NCBI RefSeq assembly: GCF_003672135.1
Contig: NC_039506.1
Location: 21,298,497-21,362,496 of the forward strand
Source: Ooceraea biroi
Lineage: Eukaryota > Arthropoda > Insecta > Hymenoptera > Formicidae
DNA: 64,000 bases
Reading direction: 5' to 3'
The notes under the pieces are model-generated. The model did no database searches and was not told the origin of the DNA. It saw nothing but the letters and a program-made list of their open reading frames with translations. Shown one piece after another: positions 51,111-64,000 of the stretch (position 1 is its first letter; every line of letters starts with the position of its first letter). The position numbers and the translations under genes were made by a program.

Positions 51111-54100
51111 AATGGACCTTTAGTAAACGCGATTGTCGCGGGATATATTTAAAGCCCACGGAAATGATAACTGGATCTCAAATAAAAAAGTCTCGTAGGC
51201 CTTGACGTCGAGGAGAGAGGGATTCATCATGGAATCCAATGGGTGTCTAATCGACAAGCTTGAGAAGACGAAGGAGGGTCTTGAAGATTTGCCATTCTGG
51301 TAATTGAAACCTGCCGTGAGCCTCGAGGCGGGGAACGTTTAATAGCCAAAGTTAGTCGCGTTTCTATGCAAATTAAATGCTTACAGCCATCGGGAGGTGA
51401 GCTACGCGGGGTGGCGATGGTGGTGTGGTCGTTCCCCCTTGCTGTTTATCTACCGGGAGGTTCTTGGACGACTCGCAGCGTAAATAGTTAGTGCCTGTGG
51501 GCTGCGACGAACGGCCAACGTGTGCGGAATAACGATAAGCTGTTGCTGAACAAGGGGCCATATTTATGCGTCTCGCATATTGTACGTTTTTCTTCCACGT
51601 CCGAAGTTTCGGTGCGTTAACATCGCGAAGCAGCGCTCGAAAAAGTCGCGCGAAACAAGTTAGCCGATACTCGATACTCAGGCGTGGCAGTCAGGCGTGG
51701 GATGAAATCCCCGCGAGTGGTTTCGCTCCAATCAACGCTTCACGGAGCGGCGGACTTGTACGGTAACGCTAACGTTATACCCCAATCTTTAAAAAGAAAA
51801 GAAAGATCCCTTGCGCATAAATGGTCTTTCACTGAGTGCTACACGTGTAACTCCATAGCTCCAGGAACGGTGTAACCCCATAGCCACGAAGCGCGGTCTC
51901 CTGTTTACACTTAGCTTTATTGCTTTCCGCGCGAATGCGTGTCGGTTGAGTCAGCCGACATTAAAACCCCTTTCGTGAGGCGCGGCTATCAGTTGTCGTC
52001 GATCAGTCTAGTTGCGGATGCGGCAAATAAGGACGTTGGCCGGCGAGGATAGAAAGGGTGTGCAGAGATACCCTGTCCACCCTCGCAAACGATTTTTCGT
52101 TGCCCTCCCTCGAAGTTACCCGTCTTGAACGAGCCGGTCTTACAGTCACGCGGCATACCAAAGAAGGGTGCTGCTTGTTTAAGGATCGGAGGTGGTTTAT
52201 GTCGTGCGCGCTCTGCGAGCACGTGCGGACGGGTAATATTCGTCTCTCACACGGCGGGGACGGTCGGGAAGGGACGACGATAAGTATCTGGCCGGCGGAG
52301 TGCCATTCTCACCCATTCGATCGATATACGGCCGACCGCCAGCCAACATCAGCAGGGGTAATAACGAGAGTGCGGAAACGGGAGAGGGCGACGGGTGGGA
52401 CAAGGCGGCCTTTTGCGGTGTATCTCACGTACCGACGGCAGCGTCGAGGTCCGAGGGAGCCGGACATTTCGGGAATCGCATAAATTTCGCAGACGCAAGG
52501 GTACCCGCTATCCCACTCGCGCGCCACAAAATTAATAGATATTCGTCTCCGCATCGTGCTATCGGGCTATCGCCGAGACGATATTTCACGTACGCTCTCC
52601 GCGCCGAACGCACATTATTCGGTATCGCAAAGTATAATGCGCTCGCCGAAAGATAAATAATTAGAGGTCTTCCTTACGTCTGAGGACGTAAGAATATTTC
52701 TTTGTGCGAGATGAGGGAGAGATGAATACTAGGCTGGGGTGCGGTGATTCTCTACTGAATTTCAAGCAGATCTCTTTCTTTGTGCGGATCAATTTCAAGC
52801 GGATCTGCCTTCAACAACGGGCTAATTGCTTACAGAGAAGATAATTGATCTCGCAAGAAGATAGCGTTGATTGACGTTACGGGCCAATTAGAGTGTCCGT
52901 TCCAAATCCAGCTATTGTGTTCGTTTTCTTGTCAATCTCGCGTCTTCTCTTTGTGGTTCGTCGAACAACTGATCTATTGTACAATGCGGCTTCAGCCTTC
53001 ATCGTAACGGCGCGTTTAATATGTTTCTCGATAATTTCACCTTTCCTTATTTCGTACATTGTTGCTTCTTTCTCTCGTGATAAAGTGCTTCTCGCAGTCG
53101 CGTGAATCATAAACGCGAATGATTATTATCGATAAATGGATTTCCGCAAGCGCATGAACATAATGTAGCGGGCAGAGCAAGTAACCTGCAAGATAATCCG
53201 AAGGTTTATGCTGGCACAATTGCATGCTCCATCAATCCAATGATTCGAGTTCGCGATCCGTGGTCCGTCTATTATTATTATCAACGCGCAGTTAGATAAT
53301 GACATCGCGTTAGGATAGGCCGCTGCAAACGACTCCATGGTAACCGTGGATGCGTGAAGGTAAATCTCACGTTCGATACGGTGTGCACGGTGGTTCCATT
53401 ATTGCCGATTACATCGCGACGGGGTGAGAGCACGACGATTCCGCGCGTATTCTCGGTTCTCCGCACACATTTCCCTTACCGATTCCCCCTCCTCCTCTTC
53501 CCATCCGCTTCCGTAATTTTACCGTAATCCGCTCGCAATATCGTAATTCCCGATACAGCGATGGTAACACGAAAGCGCGACGCCGGTTAAGGGGTACGTT
53601 TTTCCCGACTGAAATTCTCGGTTGTTCGGATATATCGAAAGGAACGTACGGTCCACGGTAATCTCTTTCCCTCTCTTTTTCTCTCGATGACGTTATATCG
53701 CTACGTCCGCCGATTAACTCGATAGAATAATTCTCTTTCCAGGCAATATCCGCCGCGTAATCGGCCGCCTCTCTCCCTCCCCCTCCCCCTTGCGTAAGAC
53801 ACGATGAAAAATTCTCTAACGGGAGAAAAAAGCCCGCGTCTAGTGTCGGACCGCGAGCTCTTGTTCTCTCGACGCGAATTTTCTCGGGAAATAGAGATGT
53901 TTGCTTTACTTCCATTTCTTTACTTTACTCGCGCTCTTTTTTTTCTGCCGCATTGCCGCCTTCATTTCCTCCTATCATTCACAGCTCCGGTATTTGAAGT
54001 ACAGCCACCGCCTTAGTTTGACCAGCGTTTCTCCATTCTTAATTTCTCCATTCCCCGCCGCACCTCACGACTTATTAGTATGCGGAGCTCCCTCACGATT

Positions 54101-54340
54101 CCGCGCAGGCTTGCGCATGCAAATGTTTTATAACGTAGCTACGATACAACCATCGTAGTCGAATAAATTCTCCTTCTCTGTCTCCCCTTCGCAAAGCCTC
54201 CGGCGAACACGCGGTGATTCCGCGAGCCCGTGAATTGCTCTCCTTACGTGAACAGGATATTTTATGGGGACGTTACAACCGTTGATTTTACACGTCAGTA
54301 TCGCCATTTCCCATACTAATCGCGAAAGAAGTATAGCTGA
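51111..54340. other. Unique right flank, no gene recognised
   Basis: Mostly single-copy. Small local repeats include TTTCAAGC-GATCT at about 52762 and 52793, and a hairpin at 52673-52692. The longest frames are 168 codons (53409-53915 minus) and 141 codons (52058-52483 plus), both unrecognised and overlapped by others. Confidence 0.4.
52673..52692. repeat. Perfect 8-bp hairpin
   Basis: CTTACGTC (52673-52680), loop TGAG, GACGTAAG (52685-52692). The stem contains the ACGT core typical of bZIP or E-box-like dyads, but no functional link can be shown. Confidence 0.7.
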
Positions 54341-55450
54341 GTCCAAGTGCCGAATACATTAAACACCTCTTGATATAAATAGCTTATAATTACGTAAAAT
54401 GCAGTACCGCTGTCAGTTTCCGATTTTAATTATATTGATGAGAGAACTGTTTAAATATGCCCTTCTCAAAATCTGATTTAGAGCGTACTGTATTCACGAC
54501 TTGTGGAAACTTGATCTGACCCAGATATTCAATAACAATAGATGACAGGCGATCGATACAATTTCACTGTTCTATGATGAAAGCTACGTTATATTATCAT
54601 GATGTGCAGTTGCTCGATGAGAGTGTTTAGTAAACAAACTTTGCCAATATCGACAATATAACCAGTTGCCGTGAGACTCGTGCGAAAAACTGCAATGCGA
54701 GTTTTCTCAGACAGCATTAACGCATGAACGAGCCACAGAGTTGTCTCTCTCCATAATGCATAAATAAATTGACGAGATTTTTTACAATAAAAATAGAAAA
54801 CCTAATGCAATGTAGACTTCAACAGAGTATACAAGACATTAGACAAAGAGAAGCCTCTTTTCCGGGCCAGGAAGAGTAAAATGGAAAATTGTTGGAGCTT
54901 TTTTCCTGCCAGTGATCGGTTAGAATCGCGCGATCATTCTGAACCATTCAATCGGACGAAATCGGATATTTCGCTGAAACTTTTAACAGTTACACGAAAC
55001 ATCTCCTGCATCGCTCTCTCTTTTTTTTCAATAATCGCCATCGGACGATTGATGCCGCATCGTTGCATTGTGTAATTCGAGCGATGCCGCTACCATCTCA
55101 CGGCGCGGTATATTCGCCATTAACGTTTAATTAATTCAACCCGATTACATCTCTTTGCGACTGAAAATGTCATAATTTCGTAATTATCAATTGAGTGATT
55201 ATCGCAGTTGTGATAACCGCGATAGGAGAGATAAAAGCTGAATGTATGTGTTTGTTACGACGTCGGATTAAACTTCATTCAATCTTACATGCCGCTTCCG
55301 CCAGAATATAGAACGTCATTATATTGTCGCAAACAGTACTGCTCATTAATATCGCAAAAGAGCGCGCGGAGACATTGATAATAATAACGGACTCGCGCAA
55401 TAACATTACCTGTTCGCCATCGTTTCTGTCTCTCTCTCGCAAGGAGCAGC
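54341..55450. other. AT-rich island, featureless
   Basis: Low-GC sequence with no open frame over 64 codons. No repeat array, tRNA, transposon end or splice-bounded exon was recognised. Confidence 0.5.
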
Positions 55451-56673
55451 GCAATATTACGCTCGTGGATTCGCTCTGCCGTTAAAGCATTATCTTAAAG
55501 CTCGTTTTTCCCCGAGAGTGTCTCAGTTCTTAGTTTAACGCTACGGTGCGCAGGTGAAAGGGGACTATAACATCTTATTCTATTTAAGCACTCGTAATAA
55601 AAGAAACGGAGTTTTTTGTGTGCACTGCCCTTCAACGGGAAAGCTCTTCGGGCAATCGTTGCGACAGATTTAATAACAAACAGCATTACGGAGAAATGCC
55701 TTTTACATGCAAACGCACAACCAATTCCTGTGAAAAATACATGCAATCCTCAACGGCTATGAGCCGTTCTCCCCTTCTCTCTCATTTCCCTCTCCTTCTC
55801 TCTGTTATCCACGTATACGGATTCAATTTAGCGCGTGATAAAATCGTTCGTTTTTTTCTAAGTATCCAACTCGGGTTAGCGTTAGCAGAGAACTGATGGG
55901 CTTTCCCTCTTCATTCGGGATCTCGGTGAAAAAAGAGATCCTAGGCTCGCGACCAGGGTGTCTAACAGCCTCGGAAAATCCAGGGATGAACGTGCAGCTG
56001 TTTTATAGAATTTATGGTCACGAGTATCTTTTTTTAGATGCCGCGTTCGTCTAGACTTATCAACTATAATTTGGCACAACGAATGATATGTGCAAAAATG
56101 CTCATTTGCTCGTTAGTCGTAACAGATGCATATTTTCATTCGATTTCGCTCAATTTCCATACATTTCGCTCAACTCGTCCGCAGTCTCCTCGATCGCGTC
56201 TTCGATCACTATGTCGCATGCTTCCGTTACGAACGAAATCGCGAATTCTCGAGCGGCGCGCTCATTTAAGGAAACAGTCCTGTAAATGCGAGCCGTTCTC
56301 TCTCGAAACGTACCAACCGACAGGAATCCGAGGCACTTAAGTGAGATTGGATCCCGCTTATCTCTACTTTACGAGCGACATAAAGCGCGGGGTATTCCCG
56401 TAGAATACGCACACGCGGTGGGATACTCCCGAGACAGATATCAATTAAGATCGATTCCGTTCCACCCTGAAAATCGACGATGCAGATCCTGTCCTCGAAG
56501 TTGCCATTGATCCGTCGGATCGGTCATAAAATAAAGATTCGACCGTAGTGAAGAAAAAGAGAAAGGAACGTCGATGGATACTCTCGTGAATGTCGCGATC
56601 TCTTTCGAGGGTTACTTTGCCCGCCGTGCGCTCGTTGTAACCACCCCCTCTCGCTCATAATATCTACGATGGC

Positions 56674-56699
56674 ACATACACACATACACACACACACAC
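56674..56699 (+). repeat. (CA)n microsatellite, interrupted
   Basis: CA units interrupted by two TA units in the first half. A simple repeat without associated feature. Confidence 0.9.
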
Positions 56700-57326
56700 T
56701 TGGACCGGCAGTAGCGTAGGGGCGGATCGGCCCACGCTCAAGCTGAATACTGATTCTCGACGGACGCATACATTACCGCGGTGGATAAAAGACATTTGCA
56801 TTTTGATGGACTGCGCCGAGTGCATTTGACGTTTCGTATGCATTTCGCCGGGCGGCGTGTTCGCGCGCGTTACCGTGAAAAAACTTGGCCTTACCCATAC
56901 TTATCACCCGATGTTTCACACGTCCATGCATACAGCCGTTTGTATTTATCCTGCGCCCATGCGAATATCTCTTTGAAGATATTCCCTCCTCCCGCGATGA
57001 ACGTACGTATCGTCTCGCGCGTGCGAATCGCGCGTGTAACGCGAGCGCGCTGCGGACATTGTATCTCGGCCGATGTTGTATCTCGTTGCGTATGTGCATA
57101 CGTAGAAAAGAAATTTGAATAGCAGAGCACCGAGAAGTCGTCCAGAACGAACCCGAAAAGCAGAATACTAAAATTAGAGAATATTTTACGCGCGTTCCCG
57201 CGTACGGCTCGTCGATGCGAGCGAGAGGCGGACGGAGGCGAATGCGAATAGATAAATTAGGAAGCGCACCTCTCGAGTAACCCCCATCTAGCATTCACTC
57301 GCCGCGGATATTCCATATTCCGCGCG

Positions 57327-57350
57327 GGCTACCTCGCCATCGAGGTAGCC
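57327..57350. repeat. Perfect 10-bp hairpin with 4-nt loop
   Basis: GGCTACCTCG (57327-57336), loop CCAT, CGAGGTAGCC (57341-57350). The stem is strong and GC-rich, but too short for a microRNA precursor, and there is no T-run after it. Its role is unknown. Confidence 0.85.
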
Positions 57351-57584
57351 GATATCAGAAGAGGTACTAGGAATACGTGTATCTTTAATTCGCGCCGCGA
57401 TATAAACCCGCGCGCGCGGGCGTTATTCACATTCGCCGCGTTAAAAGCTTCCCGAAGAGCCTCGCGAGATCAATTGCCGAAACTTCGATATCGGGCTCGA
57501 GCACGGGATTGCACGGACAATGGTGCGAAAGAAATGGCAAATTGAAAAACCACCCAGCAACCGAGAACAGAGAATCCGGGAGAA

Positions 57585-57604
57585 GCAGAGAGAAAGAGAC
57601 AGAC

Positions 57605-57637
<33 letters not shown>

Positions 57638-57660
57638 GACAGAGAGGGAAAGAACGAGAG
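57585..57660 (+). repeat. GA/GACA compound microsatellite
   Basis: AGAG units alternate with ACAG units (GACAGACAGACAGACAGAG in the middle). Arg/Glu/Thr/Asp repeats in frames crossing it are artefacts. Confidence 0.9.
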
Positions 57661-59620
57661 AGCATCGCACGCGTTTGCCACGGCTGCAAAACCCATAATA
57701 CCTATCGAATATCCTTTGGCTTGGTCCCCGATCCGACCGTGACGGAGGATCGACCGTAATAACCAGTAATTCACATTCGAACGCGCCCAACCGCCGAGCT
57801 CGCCCGATGGAAAATAACGGTTCGTCGACGAAACCAGCCATGGTAATACGGAAACTCGCCCGAAACGGCGAACCACTCACCATTATCCTCGAACGCTGCG
57901 CTCTCGTCGTCGGTGGCGGCGTGTAACACACACGAGTGAGTCTCCAGCGCGAACTCCTTCCGGACTCCTCCCTCTTGCACTGTCACAGCTGCAGCTCCGA
58001 GTTCTCGCCTTTAAAATGATCGTCCCATCGCACGTAATCCGATGGTCGTCACACCGCGCACTCGCGCCGACGTAGCCGCATTCTTATTCCCGCAAGCCGG
58101 CGACGTTCGACCGCAGGTAGCATATCTGCGAACAGAAACGGAACAGTCAGGATTCAGAATGTCTGGTGAACCTGGAGAGGACATTAAACTTGAACGGTGG
58201 CGTTTCGCTGTCGTGGCGTTTGCAATTTTCTTTAGAATGTGTTAAATATCTATTACACAAGTTGTACTGTTAATCTAGAATTTCGGGGCGAATTATCGAA
58301 CGGCTGCAAGTATGTGCAGCCTGCACAAATAGTAGCCATGGCCGAAGGCGTATGTAAGCTCGCCACTCAAACCTCCCCTTTCGAACCAACTAAATACGGC
58401 ATATGTGATCCGTCAAGCAGAAGATATGCGCGAAATATACACGTGGCGTGTTTACGAGGGTGTAGGGTTCTTCGCGTAAGAACCAGACGTGCGGGTTCAT
58501 GGCCCGCGGATACGCGCAGACCAGGTCTCTCGCACGGCGGAGCTGTAGCAAGCATTATCTCCGCTTACAAGTAAGCAACCGAGAGAAACTTGGAGCACGA
58601 AACAGGAAAATTACTCCTTTGACACGTTGCCGGTAATCGTGGAGGAAAAAGGAGCTCCGGAGGAGAGGGACAAGGGAAAACGGGCGGCCGGGTACGGAGG
58701 GTACGGAGAACTTCCCGGGAAACTTGCGAACCCGAGGGAACGCTTGAGAAGCTTTATAACTTCGACAACCTTAAATCGGCAAAACTGCCGCGCCTCTGGT
58801 GGTCGTAGAGCGCGTCCAGGACGGAATGAGAAGAGCATCGGTGGGGAGGAGAGGACGAAGTCGACGAGAAGGACGTCGGATAGCCAAGCCAGCACGGGGG
58901 ATGAAGGAGGGAAACGTGCGAGGAAAGTAGTTGCACGTACTCTACTTGGAGAGATAGAACGGGGATAGCAGGATGATTATGATTCCCCGTCGTTCTCCGT
59001 CTTCTTTGATGAGATGACCGAGCCTGGAGCTCGCCTGCGCACCCCATGCTGGTTATATGGGGACGTATCCATATTTTCGAACTGCGCCCCATATCGTGAA
59101 ATGGCGCGATTAAGCGTGTTCGCCGACGAGTCTTGGAATACTAAACCGGATAGAATCGCTCCGCGGCGCGTTATGGACGTAACGTTTCCCACTTGATCCT
59201 ACGACGTTTCTCGATGCGCATTTCATTTATGCCTCGCGTTCGCTGCTTTGTATTATAATTACGGGACGAACATGGGACCGGCACGAGTTCACCGAAGAAA
59301 CCTAAACCGTGTTCTCTTTCGAAATACGACTGCACGTGCCTGCTTCCTCGTCGACTGGAACAACGGGCGTGTAATGCAAGTTAATTACATGTTATGATGA
59401 TGTATAGTGCCGCTAGAAAAACGAATAGAAAACTAACGTGCATGAGCTAAACAGTATTTCTCTGTTTCTCTTCCTCTCTTTTTCTCTCTGCAATTCTCTG
59501 CTATGTACATAAAGTAATAATTTTTGAATACTTTTTGAATAGCGAAAACTATTACATGGTCGAGAACAACTTTGTGTTATTAAAAGATAAATTTTCAGAG
59601 GCAAAAATTACATAATATAT

Positions 59621-60560
59621 GTCACGTTTTTCCTTCTAAAGATTTTTTCGTGGAGTTACTCATCGAATGGAAAATAGGATGTTGCATCTCCAATAAAGTT
59701 AAAAGTTGTACGCGACGCGACACAATCGAGGGTAGAACGTACGTTGGTAACTGGTGCGAGTCCGCAGTCTGCCAAGGGGTTCGGAAAATACCTGCGCGCC
59801 CCTCTAGTCTGCTGTCTGAACGATGAGGAGTCGCGTCGGGGTTCGCGTCGTCGACGGAGTCACCCCTAGGCGACTCACCTCCGCCACACGTTCCCCTCGC
59901 ATCCGCCCCCACTTCGCCGTTCCGCCAACCCTCGGGGAAAAAACGCGGGCTTGCATTTCAGTAAAGAACCAACCCATCCGCGTGCATGGACAATGGGACC
60001 AGACGCCCAGCCAGACGCCCCCCGACAACGCCTTTTCTTTTGCAGCTGCACGCGTGTCTGCGTGTTCACGTACATACGTACGTGCGTGCGTGCGTGGATG
60101 GATGCGTGCGTGGGTGCGTGCACGTTGTCGTCGCCGTCGTCGAGGGCGAGGACGAGACACAGCGAAGCTGCTCGTCGACGGTCTGCGACGCCGACGTCTG
60201 GCTGCTTTTTCCGCGACGATGCTCGTACGCCCTGCGCCGCCCTCCGACGATGCAACTCCCGTACACAATGGTGTGGCGAAACAATTATCTATCCCGCCAG
60301 ATACGGGACTGCGTTCCTTCGTCGACGTTACTCTTTCGACGTTACGCTCGTAAATCCGTATTAAAGACGACGCAAGTCATGGCGCGATTGGTCGAGGCAC
60401 ACTCGCACGCACGCACGTGCGATGCAATTAACTTTCCCGGTGGTCGGAAGTTATCCAATCTCATTAAGAACTTCGTAACTTCCCATGAGAAAACGAGTCC
60501 TTATTCTGTTTCACGTAAACGTTTACACGCGGTTGGTTTACGTGTACTTGACGTTTCATC
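59621..60560. other. GC-rich patch with overlapping open frames, not called coding
   Basis: Open frames of 137-198 codons occur in several frames on the plus strand and 126-154 codons on the minus strand over the same bases. High GC, a CGTG array and CGTCGT-type runs suppress stop codons. No domain is recognised in any frame. A CpG-rich promoter or 5' exon region is possible but not shown. Confidence 0.4.
60078..60122 (+). repeat. CGTG/TGCG tetranucleotide array
   Basis: Imperfect TACG, TGCG, TGGA and TGCG units of 4-bp period, about 45 bases. Alternating purine-pyrimidine content gives Z-DNA potential. Confidence 0.85.
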
Positions 60561-63500
60561 TGGCACGAAGATCGAATCCTGATTGAACGCAATGCGAGTA
60601 ATGGATAACCACATTTGTCGCCGAGCTCGTCGAGAGCGCGAAACAAACCAGTGTCTCTCGTAGTTCCCGCCACGTTGTTTCATTTCGCAGGACAAACGTA
60701 AACGCATGGGCAAAATTCCGTTCTTCCTCTCGGTGCGTGCATCCTTCAGTGCAATTCGCATCGTGCGAATCGGCGAACAGCATTTACCAAAGTACCGGCG
60801 TTCATCCTCTCAACAAATAGCGCAGAATCGCGCACTGAAAGTACGGAAACAGAAAGCTGTCGACACTCTTTTGTTTTCGGCCGTGTTCTTTGTCGATCTT
60901 CTCCTCTTCCTCCGTCCGGCTCCGATTGTCACCGCATTCACTCAGTCGGTGGCTGTGTGCATTTATTTAGAGCGAAATGGTTCTCTCGTTAGTCCTTATT
61001 TCAGCGTTGCATCTTTGATGCAACAGCTCTCTCTCCATCACCTCGCTCAAAAGTAAAACGCGCCAACTCTTAACAATAATATTATACACGCGTGGTTTCC
61101 GTCATACGTCGACGAGTCCAGACCACGAGGGTGGCTGCCAGCCAACCCATCGCGCCCTGCCATCAAGAGTTTCGCGCTGGGGAATGTTTTTCTCCGGCCG
61201 CGGAACAAAAATCCACCATGCCACGGTTCACCTCCGCCACATTTCTGTCAACCTCGTTGCTTTTTTCCGACTGGTTGATGAGAGAACTTCCAGTCTCGAT
61301 ATACGCGGTTCAAATGTTTTCTTCTCGAGCCGCAAGTGTTACATATCCGAGATATCCAGTCGTGAAAATCATTTGAAAGCAGAAAAATATATAAACTTCG
61401 AAGATAATGGGATATGAAGAGGAAGTGGAAATTAAATACATTTTATTTATTGTATCGATCGTTTAATCAGAAATAAATGGCAATTAATGTACAAAGAAAG
61501 AGAAAGAAGATATTTATCGCGTGCGATATATTAAATTAATAATATTTAAATAGTAATGAGATTTAAATATGGATTTAATGAAGCTCATGCAGACGATCGG
61601 ACCTGTTTTTTTAACGTAACCGATGCTCCGTCTCGAGAATTTACTAAGTGTATTAATGATTCCGGGCGTCGCGGACCATCGTGTCACGGGATCTATCACC
61701 GGGGATTTGGTGGTACGCTGTCAGAGAATCTCTATAATACCCGAGTTACAGCACCCTTGCGCTCACCTCTGACCGTCTCCCCTTAACAACAGTTCAATTA
61801 GTTCCGGCTTTACGGCTCTCAGTTCCGGTGACTCGTGACCAGAATCTCGGACAATTATTCCTTGGATGGAAACGGAGCAGCTCAAATTTCTGTCCCCCTT
61901 TGCCAGCTAGGTTGAGTGCTGAGCGAATCTTTCCACGCGCCAGGTTAGATGAGGTCAGACGACGTATGGAGAAGTCCGGCAAATTTCGGCTAGCTTCCTA
62001 GGAAGGTTTCGCAAAATCCAACAAGATTCAGCGAGGAATTCGGTAGCTCACAAAAGGTCGATAGATTTTCGATGATCAACTGTATCTTTCTTGATTCAAA
62101 GAGATCGGAGAATGTATCTTTACACGTGCGTTACATTCTATGCATGATGTACCAAACGCATTACTGATCAATTATTGCGATAAAATATGCGTGGAACTGA
62201 AGCAATTATCCAAGATAGTAACTTAAACGAGAAATCATTACGGGCACTTAATACATTCCAAGATGTTCTGCCTAAACTTCCTCGTTAAATGTCTGCTTGA
62301 AAAATTGGTTCAGCCGTAAGCGCGGATTTACGAGGTAGATTATTAAGTCACCCGCAAGTTAACGTGTTTGTAAAAGGTGGCTCAATCAAGCAAAGTTAAG
62401 TCCGCGGAAGGAAGGTCGGGATTGAAGGTCGGGAGATCGTAAAATCAAGTATCCTGAAAGAGCCACCGGAGAACTGGAGCAGCAGTCGGGCGCGCCTTAA
62501 TGTGTTTGCCCGCGAAAGTGCCTATCCGGAAACGTCTAGGAAATGAAATAGCGTTGCGTACGTAAACGAGCTGTCAGAGCGCTGGCGAGTAAATAACTAA
62601 CTTTCTTCGCCGAGCCGTCGTAGCGTCTTAAGCCGTTACGGAGAGCTCATTACGAGCGCGACATGCACCGCGTTTTCGTGAAGTTTCCACGATAAGAAAG
62701 ACAGCGTCGTAATTACGCTACGTCTGTGCTTCGCAGATCGCTGAATAAACCGAAATCTGTTGCGCGATATTTACAGTGGCGAGCCCTGGCGGGATGTTAT
62801 AACTAATTTCGGAAAATGCGCGATCAAATTTGATCAAATGGTGGAATTTCGGTAGCACTTTAAATCTGCATCGTTCTGCATAAGGAAGAAGGAAGGGTCA
62901 AACGCAGATGGAAAGGGAACGAATGGCGAAAGGACCGCGGAGGAAATTGCCGCCAATCAGATCTTCTCAGGCTCGAGAAAGGCAAAGATTTATGAGAGGA
63001 GCGTGAACTCGTTCTGGCCGAATCCAGCGAAATTGTCCTTAACGTAGGGAACGAACAAAGCGTCGAGATAAAAACCCGACTAAGGAACATAATCAGATAA
63101 AATTGTAGGGCGTATTGTCTTGAACTGAAATTAATTGTTTCATCACAGGAAAGCATCACGAGAGCGGCCGATAGTTTGCAAGCTGGAATAATTTAATGTC
63201 ACGCGCTAGGAACATTACCATACGCTTTACAGCGCGATATTATTAAACAAATATTCCAGAAATATCTCAGAGACATATATAGATAGAGAGAGTAGCTAAT
63301 TTAACATCGTACTTGTGGAGAGGGACGTGAATCGATTCTGTCGTATAATATCGGAAGGCTATTACTTTAAGCAGGAATAATAATCCGTTGAATACGGAAT
63401 TTTCGCGCGGTAGCCGTGCTCGCTAACATTGAGAAAAATGATCTTTCACCAGGGAAATGCATATTTTCGTATGATATTTTTTTCATATGCCGATGCATAT

Positions 63501-63762
63501 TCATTAAAGCATTGACCTCGTCTCGTTAGATTCAATATCCTATTTCCATAGAGTGCGCTATCGATGAAAAGTATAGACACCCTACATGTTTTTCCATCAG
63601 AAACAAAGTGCATTAATGAACTCCGTCTGTAAATACATTGAACCGATCCTGAAAAAAATTCAATAACACGGCGCAGCGTCGATATACGGAAACGAAATGT
63701 TACTCTGAGGTTTCCGAAAGGATGAGATATCGGTTATTGGTTAATATGTATAAAAGCAAAGC

Positions 63763-63768
<6 letters not shown>
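60561..63768. other. Unique right flank, no gene recognised
   Basis: Non-repetitive sequence, AT-rich around 61380-61620. The longest open frame is 116 codons (60706-61056 plus): basic at the start, with a hydrophobic segment in the middle, unrecognised. Short tandem words (GAAGGTCGGGA twice at about 62410-62430) are the only other structure noticed. Confidence 0.45.

Positions 63769-63816
<48 letters not shown>
63769..63816 (+). repeat. (AG)n microsatellite
   Basis: A pure AG array of about 24 units. A TATAAAAG word lies 12-20 bp before it (63749-63756), but no transcript start or gene can be inferred. The remaining bases to 64000 show nothing recognisable. Confidence 0.95.
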
Positions 63817-63818
<2 letters not shown>

Positions 63819-64000
63819 ATTATTAAAAGTTTAATTCACACGACGAGCATTTGGACTGTGGGACTATTTCAAGATAACGATCGTCATTCGTTAATTGATA
63901 AGAGGTACAAGTAATAGCAAGTAATTACATACATTTCGGCCGCGCTTTTAGTTAATTAGCAAAAATTTATACTCCGTTCCGCGCGCGTGCTCTATATTTC

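Larger units (their letters stand above)
55451..59620. other. Unique right flank, no gene recognised
   Basis: CpG-rich sequence containing a (CA)n run (about 56674-56699), a hairpin at 57327-57350 and a GA/GACA array at about 57585-57660. Open frames up to 173 codons (56773-57294 minus) overlap other frames and are not recognised. The 111-codon frame at 58239-58574 has relatively balanced composition but no known motif. Confidence 0.4.

Noticed and set aside
59804..60582. Several long frames around 60 kb as a gene
   Set aside because: Long frames occur in both strands and several registers at once, which is the signature of GC-rich sequence with repeats rather than of a coding exon.
63749..63816. 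TATAAAAG followed by an AG array as a GAGA-type promoter
   Set aside because: No initiator at the right spacing outside the repeat and no downstream exon in the remaining sequence.

Overview
The window looks like nuclear DNA from an insect, most likely a hymenopteran and plausibly an ant. The evidence is compositional: CpG dinucleotides are abundant on both strands, (GA)n/(CT)n microsatellites are frequent, GC-rich patches alternate with AT-rich islands, and there is no bacterial gene packing. No identifiable protein-coding gene, tRNA, rRNA, transposase or reverse transcriptase was found. Open frames are short (nearly all under 200 codons), overlap in several frames and have compositions that follow the local base bias. 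I read the window as a gene desert or a very large intron. The taxon is inference.

The dominant structure is a giant interrupted palindrome at 7974-32898, about 39% of the window. The left arm (7974-20341, 12,368 bp) and right arm (20558-32898, 12,341 bp) are reverse complements, roughly 98-99% identical by eye. They are separated by a unique 216-bp spacer (20342-20557) and flanked by unrelated sequence on both sides. The arms hold no recognisable gene. Open frames in one arm are often broken by single-base indels in the other, including the longest frame of the window (254 codons, 10616-11380). Everything in the left arm (microsatellites, hairpins, a spaced 37-bp repeat) reappears inverted in the right arm.

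Layout: 1-7973, unique left flank with a GC-rich patch at about 3.4-5.3 kb and a long (GA)n array inside a purine-biased zone at 7.1-7.6 kb; 7974-32898, palindrome; 32899-64000, unique right flank. The right flank holds an old diverged tandem duplication (38104-38540), AT-rich islands (about 38.7-41.3 and 54.3-55.4 kb), (CT)n/(GA)n arrays at 47.1 and 63.8 kb, several small hairpins, and one weak first-exon candidate near 40.4-40.6 kb.

What deserves attention is the palindrome itself: whether it is a real recent inverted duplication or an assembly product, why the differences between arms are biased toward one-base homopolymer losses in the right arm, and whether transcription through it makes a very long hairpin RNA.
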